From positions 62,001-126,000 of the forward strand of contig LJZR01000006.1 of assembly GCA_001314865.1 (NCBI GenBank): 64,000 nucleotides of DNA, given 5' to 3'. The notes under the pieces are model-generated. The model was not told the origin of the DNA. It saw nothing but the letters and a program-made list of their open reading frames with translations, and made no database searches. The stretch's first letter is position 1. Every line of letters begins with the position of its first letter. The stretch is from Phormidesmis priestleyi Ana (GTDB lineage: Bacteria; Cyanobacteriota; Cyanobacteriia; Phormidesmidales; Phormidesmidaceae). The position numbers and the translations under genes are program-made. This document shows positions 1 through 8,900 of the stretch, piece after piece.

Positions 1-1806
1 CGTGCCTCTTCTCCAACCGGGTTAGATCAGGCCAGCCTTAATAGTGCGGTCGGTACGTTCGTTGTTGATAGCAGCGGCCAGGTAGAGATTGACTTCCTTT
101 TTGATGGCGGCGGCTATGCGGGCGAGTTGGCTCTTTTTAGCTTGGAAGGCATGGGCTCGCTGAGCAAAGAAGCGTTTATTCAAGAGGCATTTCAGCGCGT
201 GCTGAGCGGATCTCCTCGCGGTCAGGTAGTGATTGCTGACACGACAGAAGCGGCGCAGTTTTCAGGAGAGTTGGGAGAGCGCGATCGCAACCAAGGCACC
301 CCAACTTCTACAAAAGTATTGAACCTCGCCCCAGGTAGCCGGTTTGCGCTGATGCTCATTCCCAATGGCACCGTCGCTGAAGCCGCCACGAGCGATCAGT
401 CACCGCTATTTTCAATTGCCGCCTTTAATCCTAATGGCGGCACCCAAATAGCACAGGCCGCTAAAGGCGTCTTTGGGATAGAAGACCTGCCAGTTAACAC
501 AAGCGATGCTGACTTCAATGACATTATTTTTCGACTCAAGGGCGCGACCAGTGATATCGCCAGCCTTGAGGAAGTCATTAACCCCGCCAACAACTGGCGC
601 ACCAACCCAATCGCCCAACCCTTTTTCGCAGAGCCTCAGTTCCTCAAACCCGAAACTCCTGTTCCACCCCTTATAGAACCGCCCACTACAGAGCCGCCCA
701 CTATAGAGCCGCCCACTACAGAGCCGCCCACTATAGAGCCGCCAGTCGCCGAAGGGCCGCCAGTCGTTGAAAAGCCCCCTGTTTCTCAAGAGCCTCCTGT
801 TTCTGAAGAGCCGCCAGTCGTTAAAGGGCCCCCTGTTTCTGAAAAACCCCCTGTTCCTGAAAAACCTCCAGTCATTGAAAAAAAACCTGTTCCTGAAGAG
901 CCTCCTGTTTCTGAAAAACCCCCTGTTCCTGAAGAACCTCCAGTCATTGAAAAAAACCCTGTTCCTGAAGAGCCTCCTGTTTCTGAAAAACCCCCTGTTC
1001 CTGAAGAACCTCCAGTCATTGAAAAAAACCCTGTTCCTGAAGAGCCCCCTGTTGCTGAAAAACCCCCTGTTCCTGAAGAGCCTGTAACACCACCTATCGA
1101 AGAGCTTCCAGTGACGGAGGGTCCATCCTCATCCATTAGCAACATCTCCAATAGCGTCAGCAAGTTTACGCCTGGAACCAGCGTCGCTGAGCTAGCGGCA
1201 AGTGGGGCCCAGCGCATTACTCTTGGAACGCAAACCATCTACATTGGCACTCAGCAGGTGACGAGTATTAACCAAAACCCAATTATCCGCAGTGTTGACC
1301 CCGTGAACCCAGCGAACAACTGGCTACGCACTGATGTAGAAACGACGGGTACTGATGGACGAGGACTGGGCCTGTTTTGGTCTGGATCGGCGCTGTACGG
1401 CGTCTTTAGCGTAGATGGTACGCAGGGTAGCCCCAGTCAAGACTTCCGACGGGCAACCGGCGGCGCACAGCAAAACTGGCTCAAGAGCTTTGGCGCAGGG
1501 GGTGGAAAGAAAATTGCTGTGATTGGTGAAATTGATCCGGCGACAGGCGACTTGTTAAGAGCAGCTCATCTCTCCGCTGTTTTAAGTAGCGGCGCAACGA
1601 ATTCTTTGTCTGTTAACGATATATCGCTCAACGAGGCTGGAAATTTGGTTGTAAGCGCAAGTTCTTTCTCCAATCCACGCCGTCCTGACGGTAGCGCACT
1701 CAGCCGCAATCCGGGCAATACGGCAAGTTCTCCGTTTGACTACACCATAGAGCTGACTGCCGAGCTCAGTAGGGTTGTGAGTACGTCGGCACCAGGTTGG
1801 TCGTAG
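1..1806 (+). CDS. DUF4114-domain surface protein, 5'-truncated
   Basis: The frame is open from base 1, so the true start lies before the window; the TTG at 127 is only an internal codon. Three parts are visible. The first ~190 residues are beta-rich (FDGGGYAGELALF) and end in the acidic motif SDADFNDIIF, the hallmark of DUF4114, a domain of secreted or surface proteins. Next comes a Pro/Glu/Val linker of about 170 residues built from repeats such as PPVPEEPPV and PPVSEKPPV. The last ~180 residues are a second globular region. The tag NPANNW occurs both just after the DUF4114 part and at the start of the C-terminal region, as if two modules were joined by the linker. No membrane segment is seen in the visible part. 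Secretion and adhesion or matrix roles are inferred from the family and architecture; the ligand is unknown. Confidence 0.75.
   Translation, partial: RASSPTGLDQASLNSAVGTFVVDSSGQVEIDFLFDGGGYAGELALFSLEGMGSLSKEAFIQEAFQRVLSGSPRGQVVIADTTEAAQFSGELGERDRNQGTPTSTKVLNLAPGSRFALMLIPNGTVAEAATSDQSPLFSIAAFNPNGGTQIAQAAKGVFGIEDLPVNTSDADFNDIIFRLKGATSDIASLEEVINPANNWRTNPIAQPFFAEPQFLKPETPVPPLIEPPTTEPPTIEPPTTEPPTIEPPVAEGPPVVEKPPVSQEPPVSEEPPVVKGPPVSEKPPVPEKPPVIEKKPVPEEPPVSEKPPVPEEPPVIEKNPVPEEPPVSEKPPVPEEPPVIEKNPVPEEPPVAEKPPVPEEPVTPPIEELPVTEGPSSSISNISNSVSKFTPGTSVAELAASGAQRITLGTQTIYIGTQQVTSINQNPIIRSVDPVNPANNWLRTDVETTGTDGRGLGLFWSGSALYGVFSVDGTQGSPSQDFRRATGGAQQNWLKSFGAGGGKKIAVIGEIDPATGDLLRAAHLSAVLSSGATNSLSVNDISLNEAGNLVVSASSFSNPRRPDGSALSRNPGNTASSPFDYTIELTAELSRVVSTSAPGWS
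889..1104 (+). repeat. 72-nt coding tandem repeat
   Basis: Units start at 889, 961 and 1033, spaced exactly 72 nt. Each encodes a 24-residue block with the motifs PVPEEPPVSEK and PVPEEPPVIEK. The first two copies are nearly identical at the DNA level, so the array has expanded recently. It forms the core of the Pro-rich linker. Confidence 0.85.
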
Positions 1807-1857
1807 GCGTCTGCTCTTTTTAGGCGTCTGCTCTTTTTAGGCGTCTGCTCTGCTCTT
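1807..1857 (+). repeat. 17-nt tandem repeat in the 3' spacer
   Basis: The unit gcgtctgctctttttag starts at 1807 and 1824, with a partial third copy at 1841. The array begins directly after the stop codon of the DUF4114 gene. A second small repeat built on agtggaaaggtat follows at 1862-1900. Confidence 0.8.
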
Positions 1858-1919
1858 CCATAGTGGAAAGGTATAGTGAGTGGAAAGGTATAGTGGAAAG
1901 GGTCTTGCTTGCAGTAAAT

Positions 1920-2324
1920 ATGCCTGTGAATTCCCTTTCTACGCCTTGTCAGTTTAAAGTCGTTGAAGTTTTTGTGGCGATCGCTAGCCCTCGCCTTGAG
2001 CATCAAGTCAGCTTTTACCGCGATTTCCTAGCGATCGCCCCCCGCCTACACACTGCCACCTACGCAGAATTTCACCTACCGGGTCTTCGGTTGGCGCTTT
2101 TTTCACCCATGGCAGAACATGCACCCGAGTTTGCCAGCAGTCCCGGCAGTCCGGTCAGCCTGTGCTTAGAGGTCAAAGATCTAGAACAAGCGATCGCCTG
2201 CCTCAATGCGCTGGGCTATCCACCACCCGGCGAGATAATAATGGCCTCCCACGGCCAAGAAATTTACGCCTACGACCCCGACGGCAACCGACTCATTTTG
2301 CACCAGAGCAAACCCCTTGGTTGA
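1920..2324 (+). CDS. VOC-superfamily (glyoxalase-like) protein
   Basis: This is a 134-residue protein of the vicinal oxygen chelate fold, the fold of glyoxalase I, ring-cleavage dioxygenases and bleomycin-resistance proteins. It has one beta-alpha-beta-beta-beta pair: an N-terminal half with SFYRDFL and a C-terminal half ending in the typical YAYDPDGNRLIL strand. The length fits a single-domain member. I chose the ATG at 1920 because the longer frame from the GTG at 1863 would translate the spacer repeat; no strong ribosome site decides it. Its stop lies 4 bp from the stop of the convergent DUF3593 gene. The substrate cannot be told from sequence. Confidence 0.75.
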   Translation: MPVNSLSTPCQFKVVEVFVAIASPRLEHQVSFYRDFLAIAPRLHTATYAEFHLPGLRLALFSPMAEHAPEFASSPGSPVSLCLEVKDLEQAIACLNALGYPPPGEIIMASHGQEIYAYDPDGNRLILHQSKPLG

Positions 2325-2328
2325 TCAA

Positions 2329-2634
2329 TTAAGCCTTTGCCTTTTCGTCCTTGCCTCTTAAGTTCATCACCGCCTGCCGAAAACCCAAAACCACCAATAT
2401 GTTAGAGAAGGTTAAAAACAGCTCTGCACTGCCATGTAGCCAATCTACATTCGCCAGTTCCTCACCATATACCTGCTTTGCATAAATCCCGGCTGGGATA
2501 GTCACCGCCACAAAAATAAGCAGCACATAAAAACCAATCAAAGCCAGCCGAGGCGTTTGCTTTGACTTGGTTAAAAACCATAGAAAACCCAAGTAGGGAA
2601 ATAGCGAAATCGCAAACAATGATTCCTTATTCAT
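2329..2634 (-). CDS. DUF3593 family membrane protein
   Basis: This is a 101-residue protein with about three hydrophobic helices (roughly residues 5-20, 30-50 and 70-88) and a short charged C-terminus. The pattern ESLFAISLFPYLGFLWFL and the later SAELFLTFSNILVVLGF match DUF3593, a family of oxygenic phototrophs and plastids with no assigned function. Its start codon overlaps the end of the DUF2499 gene by 4 bp, so the two are probably translationally coupled. A thylakoid or plasma membrane location is inferred. Confidence 0.8.
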   Translation of the reverse strand: MNKESLFAISLFPYLGFLWFLTKSKQTPRLALIGFYVLLIFVAVTIPAGIYAKQVYGEELANVDWLHGSAELFLTFSNILVVLGFRQAVMNLRGKDEKAKA

Positions 2635-2948
2635 GCTTTTGAGTCTCCTTGAATTGCTTTAGCCTGTCGCCAAATCCACCAGGCAGCGGCGCAGGCGGTA
2701 CAGTTGCCTACCACGGTCATCGCCGCTTGCAGCGTAACCAACCAGTCCAAAGCCGGTGCGTTATCAAAAAAGTGCCAGGTGCAGGCACACATCGCACTGA
2801 TTAGGGAAGGCAACAGACCAAATGACAGCCATTTCCAAGCCTCCAATCCGCTCGCCTCGGCATACAGCCAAATAAACCAAATCGCGGCAATCCATTCCAC
2901 CACGCTAGAAACATGAACCATCCAGGTCGGAATTGAAAGCGCGTGCAT
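2631..2948 (-). CDS. DUF2499 (Ycf49-like) membrane protein
   Basis: This is a 105-residue protein with about three membrane helices. The start MHALSIPTWMVHVSSVVEW and the central CACTWHFFDN are characteristic of DUF2499, which I recall as the Ycf49-like family of cyanobacteria and algal plastids. It is the first gene of a two-gene operon with the DUF3593 gene (ATG/TGA overlap). The pair is divergent from the csaB-like gene with only 85 bp between start codons, so promoters for both directions must share that spacer. The function is unknown; strict pairing suggests a small membrane complex. Confidence 0.8.
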   Translation of the reverse strand: MHALSIPTWMVHVSSVVEWIAAIWFIWLYAEASGLEAWKWLSFGLLPSLISAMCACTWHFFDNAPALDWLVTLQAAMTVVGNCTACAAAWWIWRQAKAIQGDSKA

Positions 2949-3033
2949 AGGCCGTCCTAATAAAAAAAGTCATCTGCGTTCTTCTGTATTCTATAGAGAC
3001 ACTAAGGGCTGCTGACAAAACGGCAAGAAAACT

Positions 3034-4152
3034 ATGCGAGTAATACTGTGTGGCTACTATGGCATGGGCAACGGCGGCGACGAGGCACTGCTGGCTTCGC
3101 TTCTACAAATGCTGCCCGCCTCAGTAGAGCCCATTGTGTTATCGGGCAATCCGCAGGAAACTCGCGATCGCTATCAGGTAAACGCCGTGCCGCGCAAGTC
3201 ACTGGGCGCTGTACTGTCGGCCCTACGCGACGCCGATGCCTTTATTTGGGGCGGGGGCAGCCTCATGCAAGATGCCAGCAGTGCGCTCAATCCGGTGTAC
3301 TACGGCGGCCTCATGCTACTCGCGCAAATTATGGGGCTCAAAACAATCGCTTGGGCTCAGGGCATTGGGCCGCTAAACCGGCCATTGAGTCGGTGGCTAA
3401 CCCGCAGGGCCTTGGCTAACTGCAAAGGGGTGAGTGTGCGCGATCGCACCTCAGAAGCGCTGCTCAGCCGATGGCAACGTCATTGTTTACTCGCACCCGA
3501 TCCGGTGTGGGGCCTAAAGACAGTGCCAGTTGCTGGACTGTGGGATCTACCCGCCCCGCGTGTGGCCGTCGCCCTCAGGCCGCACAAGCATCTGAGTGAA
3601 CGCAGGCTAGAAGCCATTGCCCAGGCATTGGCGAGCTTTCAAAAAGCAACCGGCGTGTGTTTACTGTTAGTGCCCTTTCAGCCAGCCAAAGATTTAGCGA
3701 TCGCCCAGTTCATTGCCGACTATTTAGAGGCGCAGCAAAGCGGCCCATACGCCATTGAGTGTATTGAGCAGCCGCAGCAGCTCAAAGGACTGTTTCGCGG
3801 CGTTGAAATGACCATTGGCATGCGTTTTCATGCACTGGTGATGTCTGCCGCCGAAGGTTGCCGCAGTTTTGCAATCAGCTACGACCCCAAAGTAGATGCG
3901 ATCGCACAAGACCTCGACTTACCCGGTTGGAGCCTAACCCCCGAATCCAGCCTAAACCCTGAATCAACCGCGCCTGCGGGAGTGCTACCCTCGCTACCGC
4001 ACGACCCTCAGATCCTCTGTCAAACTTGGTTAAACTTCTACGTTAACGGCGATGCGCTAAATCCAGATCAGATTCAATCCCAAATAGACCGGGCGTTCAT
4101 GCATAAAGATTTGATCTCAGATGTGCTGCTGCCACCCGTCGCTAGCAGCTAA
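3034..4152 (+). CDS. csaB: polysaccharide pyruvyl transferase, CsaB-like
   Basis: The 372-residue product matches the polysaccharide pyruvyl transferase family, which adds ketal-linked pyruvate from phosphoenolpyruvate to cell-wall or surface glycans. The N-terminus has the family motif GYYGMGNGGDEA (residues 8-19), followed by an FIWGGGSLMQD loop. The C-terminal half has IGMRFHALVMSA, near the position of the conserved His in CsaB-type enzymes. The length is normal. In Gram-positives CsaB pyruvylates the polymer that anchors S-layer proteins; the cyanobacterial orthologue is commonly annotated the same way but its acceptor is not established. It sits at the edge of the surface-glycan region, which supports a role in envelope glycan modification. 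Confidence 0.85.
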   Translation: MRVILCGYYGMGNGGDEALLASLLQMLPASVEPIVLSGNPQETRDRYQVNAVPRKSLGAVLSALRDADAFIWGGGSLMQDASSALNPVYYGGLMLLAQIMGLKTIAWAQGIGPLNRPLSRWLTRRALANCKGVSVRDRTSEALLSRWQRHCLLAPDPVWGLKTVPVAGLWDLPAPRVAVALRPHKHLSERRLEAIAQALASFQKATGVCLLLVPFQPAKDLAIAQFIADYLEAQQSGPYAIECIEQPQQLKGLFRGVEMTIGMRFHALVMSAAEGCRSFAISYDPKVDAIAQDLDLPGWSLTPESSLNPESTAPAGVLPSLPHDPQILCQTWLNFYVNGDALNPDQIQSQIDRAFMHKDLISDVLLPPVASS

Positions 4153-4580
4153 GGCCAAACGGACTGACTGTTTGGCTAACTGCGAAAAATTGACAGCCAT
4201 CATCCATCCAACTTCTATGTATTAAACAACCGTCAAAAGTAGTCAATATTACGCCCTGTAACAAACACCCGGAGATTGTGTTCCTTATACAGAAGCCTTT
4301 ATCGTTATTTGTACGGAATTTATCAATGTTTTTTGTTTGGGACTATGGTTATTTGATTTTCTGTGCTACTACTTTAGGGAGCGATTTTATAACCGTTTTA
4401 TAGGGTTCCCACGTCTGGTTCGGATAACCTCTCTAAAATGCTCTCATTTCTCTCATTTATAGTGCGATGTGTAGTGAAATGTAATCCAGATATCACTACA
4501 TCAACCTGTGTTTGACTTCATTTTTTTCGCGCTGCTAGATTCGGCCCACTAAAAACTGTCTGCGATTAAATTTATTAGAT
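4153..4580. other. 428-bp AT-rich spacer with two inverted repeats
   Basis: No gene is seen. A 7-bp inverted repeat (gccaaac...gtttggc, 4154-4176) directly follows the csaB stop and may be a weak terminator; it has no T tract. An 8-bp inverted repeat tgtagtga/tcactaca (4470-4477 and 4493-4500) lies about 80 bp upstream of the next start and is a possible operator. Confidence 0.4.
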
Positions 4581-6536
4581 ATGAGCGAAAATCAGTCTCC
4601 TCAGAATTCGTCCGCTTCTCAGCCCAATGGTCACTTAGGCAGTCGTCACTCAGGCCATGATCATTTAGGCAATATGGAAGGCGTGAGTCAGCTGCTGAGT
4701 GAAAATAACCCCCAGCAAACGCTGCCCCTGCTAGGCAATGAGCCGATGGATATGTGGGAAGCTGTGAATATGGAAGAAGAAGTCGCAGCACAGACGACAG
4801 CAGAAGTAACAGCAGAAGTAAAACCAGAGGCGACAGCAGCAGTCCCAGAAGAGAGAGGAGAAGCGCCGACCCAATCTGCCCCGCGAGCCTCTCGTGAAAC
4901 AGAGCTTTTGGCGCTCATTCATGACCTCAACACCTGTAATGATGCGCTGCTAGGGCGCATTACAGGCCTGCAAAATGAATTGGACAGCGTGCAAGCAGCC
5001 CTCCGAACCGAGGCAGAAAAAGCCAGAACCGCTGAAGAAAGGATGCATAGGCAGGTATCTGCCGAACATGCTTCTGCTCAACAGCTCTCGCAAACGGCTC
5101 AGCAGCAAATTGCGAAGCTAGTGAGTCAGTTAGAGGTGGCCGAGCGATCGCTCAGCCGTCAGCAGCTGATTAATGAAAACTTAGAGACAGAGCAAAGCAA
5201 CGCTCAAGAAAGAATTTCTCAGCTAGAAAGAGAAAGTGCCCTCATCGCCCAGCAGTACGCCGAGCAAGCTCAAGCACTGGCAAAAACAGAAGCGACCAAT
5301 CGAGACTTGCGATCGCGGCTCCAGCGTCAACAGCGCTATACCCTACAGTTCAAAGCCGCCCTCGAAAAATCCCTTTCCGTCAGTGCCCGATCTGCTAGCA
5401 CTCAGTCATCAACTGCTGCATCTACGCAAGTAGCCGCTAGCCTCACGGCCCAGTCCGTTCGCCCCGCTTCCTACCAAGACCCCGCCACGCTGGCCATGCC
5501 CAAAGCCCAGCGCATTATGCCTTGGGCTTCAGGTGTCGCGGCCAAAGCCTTTCAAGACATTGACCCGCATTTAGAAACGCTCATTCGCAACGCTGGCAAG
5601 CCTCGCCCGCCTATTACATCCCAACCCACTGAGCCCACCCCAACCGACTCACCCGAAGCAGAAGCCAAACTATGGCAAGATCTAGCGCGCGTCATGAATA
5701 CAGATGCGAATACAGATGATTCGAGCCAATCGGAGCTAGCAGAATCGGCCCATTCCATCACAGCAGACTCCATTCCGGATCAAGCGATCACGCCTGAAAC
5801 CCTGGAAATGCCTAACATGCAGACAGCAGAAAATGCTGCCGGAAGTACTGCCGGAAGTACTGTCGAAAATACTATCGAAAATACTATCGAAAGTACTATT
5901 GAAAACACTGTCGCAGACATTCCGACTGCCAAGCGCGTGTCTCCACCCGTCTTAAACTGGCAGACCCAGCGAATGCAAGAGGCTACGCCCTCCACTCTCT
6001 CCTTCGAGGTTGAGTCACCTGCCGTCAGCGCTGAAAAGGCCACCGTAGAAGTCCAGGCAGAACTCCAGGCAGAACTCCAGACAGATTCACAGGTCCAGGC
6101 CACCGCTGAGCCAGTCAACTCACTCACCCAATCACCAACAGACGCTGCTAACCCTCAATCCACTACCCCCGAATCCGCCAATTCCAAAACAGAAAAGCTT
6201 GTAGAAATCGCCCAGTCATTGCCCAGCAATAGCGACCTGGCTGCCTCCTTTGCCGCCGCCGCCAACCGCCAGTCAGACCCGGCAGTTGCCTTTACCGAGC
6301 CCTCTCCCTGGGGCAGCCCGCTACCCAAAGCGCGCCCTCAAGCACCGTCTGAGCAGGGAGCTATGCCTGCTGCCGCGTCCGCAGTCACAAATCAAGATTA
6401 TCTGCCCGCCCTAGAGCCGATCTCCACGGTTTCCCCTCTGGTGAACCCGCTACGCACTCAAAAAAAGAGAGGCTCACTTGCCTCAGTTCAGCTACCGACT
6501 TTCCCCAACGCCAAGGTCGGCAGCTTCAGGCGCTAG
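4581..6536 (+). CDS. coiled-coil protein with disordered tail, unknown function
   Basis: The 651-residue product is not assigned to a named family. Residues ~1-105 are low-complexity and acidic. Residues ~110-275 form a long predicted coiled coil (heptads through TELLALIHDLNTCNDALLGR and the Gln/Glu/Arg-rich part that follows). The rest is a long Ser/Thr/Glu/Ala-rich region ending in a conserved-looking basic tail (KKRGSLASVQLPTF). There is no signal peptide or membrane segment. Tandem 12-nt duplications are visible at DNA level around 5840-5905 (GSTAGST, ENTIENT) and 6050-6080 (QAELQAEL). The coiled-coil core near LNTCNDALLGRI resembles proteins seen only in cyanobacteria, from memory. It may be a scaffold; I cannot assign more. 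Confidence 0.6.
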   Translation: MSENQSPQNSSASQPNGHLGSRHSGHDHLGNMEGVSQLLSENNPQQTLPLLGNEPMDMWEAVNMEEEVAAQTTAEVTAEVKPEATAAVPEERGEAPTQSAPRASRETELLALIHDLNTCNDALLGRITGLQNELDSVQAALRTEAEKARTAEERMHRQVSAEHASAQQLSQTAQQQIAKLVSQLEVAERSLSRQQLINENLETEQSNAQERISQLERESALIAQQYAEQAQALAKTEATNRDLRSRLQRQQRYTLQFKAALEKSLSVSARSASTQSSTAASTQVAASLTAQSVRPASYQDPATLAMPKAQRIMPWASGVAAKAFQDIDPHLETLIRNAGKPRPPITSQPTEPTPTDSPEAEAKLWQDLARVMNTDANTDDSSQSELAESAHSITADSIPDQAITPETLEMPNMQTAENAAGSTAGSTVENTIENTIESTIENTVADIPTAKRVSPPVLNWQTQRMQEATPSTLSFEVESPAVSAEKATVEVQAELQAELQTDSQVQATAEPVNSLTQSPTDAANPQSTTPESANSKTEKLVEIAQSLPSNSDLAASFAAAANRQSDPAVAFTEPSPWGSPLPKARPQAPSEQGAMPAAASAVTNQDYLPALEPISTVSPLVNPLRTQKKRGSLASVQLPTFPNAKVGSFRR

Positions 6537-6702
6537 CTTAAAACAACCGAAACCAAAGGGTTAAAAGAGTGTGCTATCAGGGCTAGCGATAATCGAGCTA
6601 GTTCAGATTTGTTTGGTGCGTTGATGTAGTCGCCCGTTTTCGAGTAGATTAAACAGTCAGCCTGTGCTGTTTGAAATATTGAGATTGCGCGTGGGGAGAA
6701 CA

Positions 6703-7650
6703 ATGAGCGAGCAGGCCAGGGAGCCAATCAGAGTGTTTGTTGGGGCAGATCGCTCACAACTCCTCGCGGTGAAGGTGCTTGAGCATTCTATCCGGCGGCA
6801 TACCCTCAGAAAGGTAGAAGTCCATCCGATGGTGGACTTGCCCGTGCGATCGCCCCAAGACCCACTCAACTGGCAACGCACCGGATTCTCATTTAGCCGA
6901 TTTTGCATTCCTGAGCTTGCAGGCTACCAAGGCAAGGCGCTGTATTTAGATGCCGACATGCTGGTGTTTGAAGACATTGCGTCGCTGTGGGATATTCCTT
7001 TTGACCATGGCGACAGCAAGACCAAGGTGATTATTCAAGCTGAGCTGCCCGAGGCCCACCAGCAAACCAACAAAAAGCCAGGTGCGCCTGCCAAGCGCGT
7101 GAAGCAGTGCGCGGTAATGCTGCTAGATTGCGATCGCCTCAATTGGGACATTAATCGCATTATTGACGGCTTTGATCAGGGCGAATACGACTACGAAAAG
7201 CTCCTATACGACCTGTGCATTTTAAACGAACAGGATATTAAATATGCGGTGCCCTTTTGCTGGAACAGCATGGAACACTATGCCCCTAGCGAAACCGCGC
7301 TGATTCACTATACCGACATGGCTACCCAGCCCTGGGTATATGCCCAAAATCAGCATGGCCATTTGTGGTTGGCAGAAGTAAGGCTGATGCTAAAAGATGG
7401 TTCCTTAACGCGATCGCAGCTACGAGAAGAAATTGCCTTAGGCCATTTTCGCCCTTCGCTGATGGTTGACTTGCAATGGGGCCACCGGCTACCCAGCTTT
7501 TTGCAAGGGCCCTTTCAAACGCTGATGCGCCTGCAAGACAGATCTTTCAAACCGCATAAAGAGGTCTATCGTCAGAAAAAAATTCGAGTCAATGCGGTAA
7601 AAGAACGTCAGGGGGCTGGATTATCTGCCAGCAGATTTGAGCATGGCTGA
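6703..7650 (+). CDS. GT8-like glycosyltransferase (paralogue 1)
   Basis: The 315-residue protein has the layout of family-8-like, retaining GT-A glycosyltransferases: an N-terminal Rossmann start (RVFVGADRSQLLAV), then ALYLDADMLVFEDI carrying the metal-binding DxD (DAD), and later the HYTDMATQPW motif containing the second metal-binding His. The ATG at 6703 is chosen because GGGAGAA stands just upstream; the longer frame from 6664 lacks a ribosome site. The gene overlaps the next epimerase gene by 8 bp, so they form an operon. A paralogue with the same motifs lies at 16879. The donor sugar and acceptor are unknown; surface glycan synthesis is inferred from the neighbours. Confidence 0.8.
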   Translation: MSEQAREPIRVFVGADRSQLLAVKVLEHSIRRHTLRKVEVHPMVDLPVRSPQDPLNWQRTGFSFSRFCIPELAGYQGKALYLDADMLVFEDIASLWDIPFDHGDSKTKVIIQAELPEAHQQTNKKPGAPAKRVKQCAVMLLDCDRLNWDINRIIDGFDQGEYDYEKLLYDLCILNEQDIKYAVPFCWNSMEHYAPSETALIHYTDMATQPWVYAQNQHGHLWLAEVRLMLKDGSLTRSQLREEIALGHFRPSLMVDLQWGHRLPSFLQGPFQTLMRLQDRSFKPHKEVYRQKKIRVNAVKERQGAGLSASRFEHG

Positions 7651-8785
7651 ACAACGAATTTTGATCACGGGCGGAGCCGGATTTATCGGTAGCCGCACGG
7701 TTCAACAGCTGATGCAGCACTCCTGTGCCGCAGCACCAGTCGCCATATGGGTGCTCGATAATTTGCATCCGCAGGTGCATGGCGCTGCCGCTACGTCGCC
7801 CGAATTCCCCAAAGGCGTCACCTTTGTAAAAGGGGATGTGTGCGATCGCCGCCTCATAACTGAACTGCTTGCTACCGCCCGCCCCAACGTCATCATCCAC
7901 ATGGCCGCCGAAACGGGCACTGGCCAGTCAATGGATGAAATCTATCGCTACTGTCAGATCAACGTGATGGGAACAGCGGTTTTACTAGAGGCGATTGCGC
8001 AAGTCAGCGCTCAGATAGATGGGCCAGTAAATGGGCCAGTAAATGAGCCAAACAAGCTGCCGCTTGAGCGCTTTATTCTCATGTCTTCTCGGGCGGTATA
8101 TGGTGAAGGGGCCTATTGGGATACGACGCATCGGCAAACAGTTGTGCCACCGCCTAGAAGCGTTGAAGACTTAAAAGCAGGTCGGTTTGACCCTATTGTG
8201 CCCGGTGCCCGCTTGCGAGCGGTTCCCACCTCAGAAACAATGCCACCTGCCCCCTCTTCTATTTACGCCTCGACCAAGCTCATGCAAGAACATTTGGTTC
8301 AGCAGGCCGGTGCGATCGCCCCGTGGCAAGCCACAATCTTTCGCTTTCAAAACGTTTACGGCCCTGGCCAATCCTTGAAAAATCCCTATACTGGCGTACT
8401 GTCTATCTTTTCCCGGCAAATCTTAGCCGGGAAAACGCTCAACATCTACGAAGACGGGCAAATTGGCCGAGACTTTGTCTTTATTGAGGATGTAGTTAAT
8501 GCGCTAGTACTTGCCTGCAACGCCAATATTCCTCATGGCAGCATTATTAACATTGGCAGCGGCAAAACCACCACGATTTTAGAAGCCGCGAAAACACTGC
8601 TGCGGCTGTACGGCAAGCCCACTGATGCCTACCAAATTACAGGAGATTTTAGAGCCGGTGATATTCGCCATGCGGTAGCAGATATTCAACTCGCACAGCA
8701 ACTGCTAAATTGGCAGCCAAACGTGAGTGTTGAAGATGGGCTCTCTAAGCTAGCCGCCTGGTGTGAAGAGTGTGTATTAACGTGA
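7643..8785 (+). CDS. NAD-dependent sugar epimerase/dehydratase
   Basis: This is an extended short-chain dehydrogenase/reductase acting on nucleotide sugars. Seen: the NAD-binding motif TGGAGFIGSR near the start, and the catalytic YxxxK as Tyr208 and Lys212 (IYASTK). The family-typical NVYGPGQ and DFVFIEDVVNA follow in the substrate-binding half. The length of ~380 residues is normal with a small insertion before the active-site Tyr. It starts inside the preceding GT8-like gene (ATG at 7643, upstream stop at 7648-7650), showing translational coupling. It could be a UDP-glucose/glucuronate 4-epimerase or a dTDP-sugar enzyme; sequence alone does not tell which. Confidence 0.8.
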   Translation: MAEQRILITGGAGFIGSRTVQQLMQHSCAAAPVAIWVLDNLHPQVHGAAATSPEFPKGVTFVKGDVCDRRLITELLATARPNVIIHMAAETGTGQSMDEIYRYCQINVMGTAVLLEAIAQVSAQIDGPVNGPVNEPNKLPLERFILMSSRAVYGEGAYWDTTHRQTVVPPPRSVEDLKAGRFDPIVPGARLRAVPTSETMPPAPSSIYASTKLMQEHLVQQAGAIAPWQATIFRFQNVYGPGQSLKNPYTGVLSIFSRQILAGKTLNIYEDGQIGRDFVFIEDVVNALVLACNANIPHGSIINIGSGKTTTILEAAKTLLRLYGKPTDAYQITGDFRAGDIRHAVADIQLAQQLLNWQPNVSVEDGLSKLAAWCEECVLT

Positions 8786-8900
8786 TTTCTGTCCGTCCTC
8801 TGTGATTTCTGTCCATACGGTAGGTGAAAAGGGACAGATGCCGCTAAGATAACCGCAGACTTTTTGTCTGCTTGCCTCTTTACTGCATCACTGCTTTTTT

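Noticed and set aside
786-1238. Minus-strand Gly/Ser/Thr-rich open frame
   Set aside because: It is the antisense shadow of the Pro/Glu repeat linker; repeats with a period divisible by three keep several frames open.
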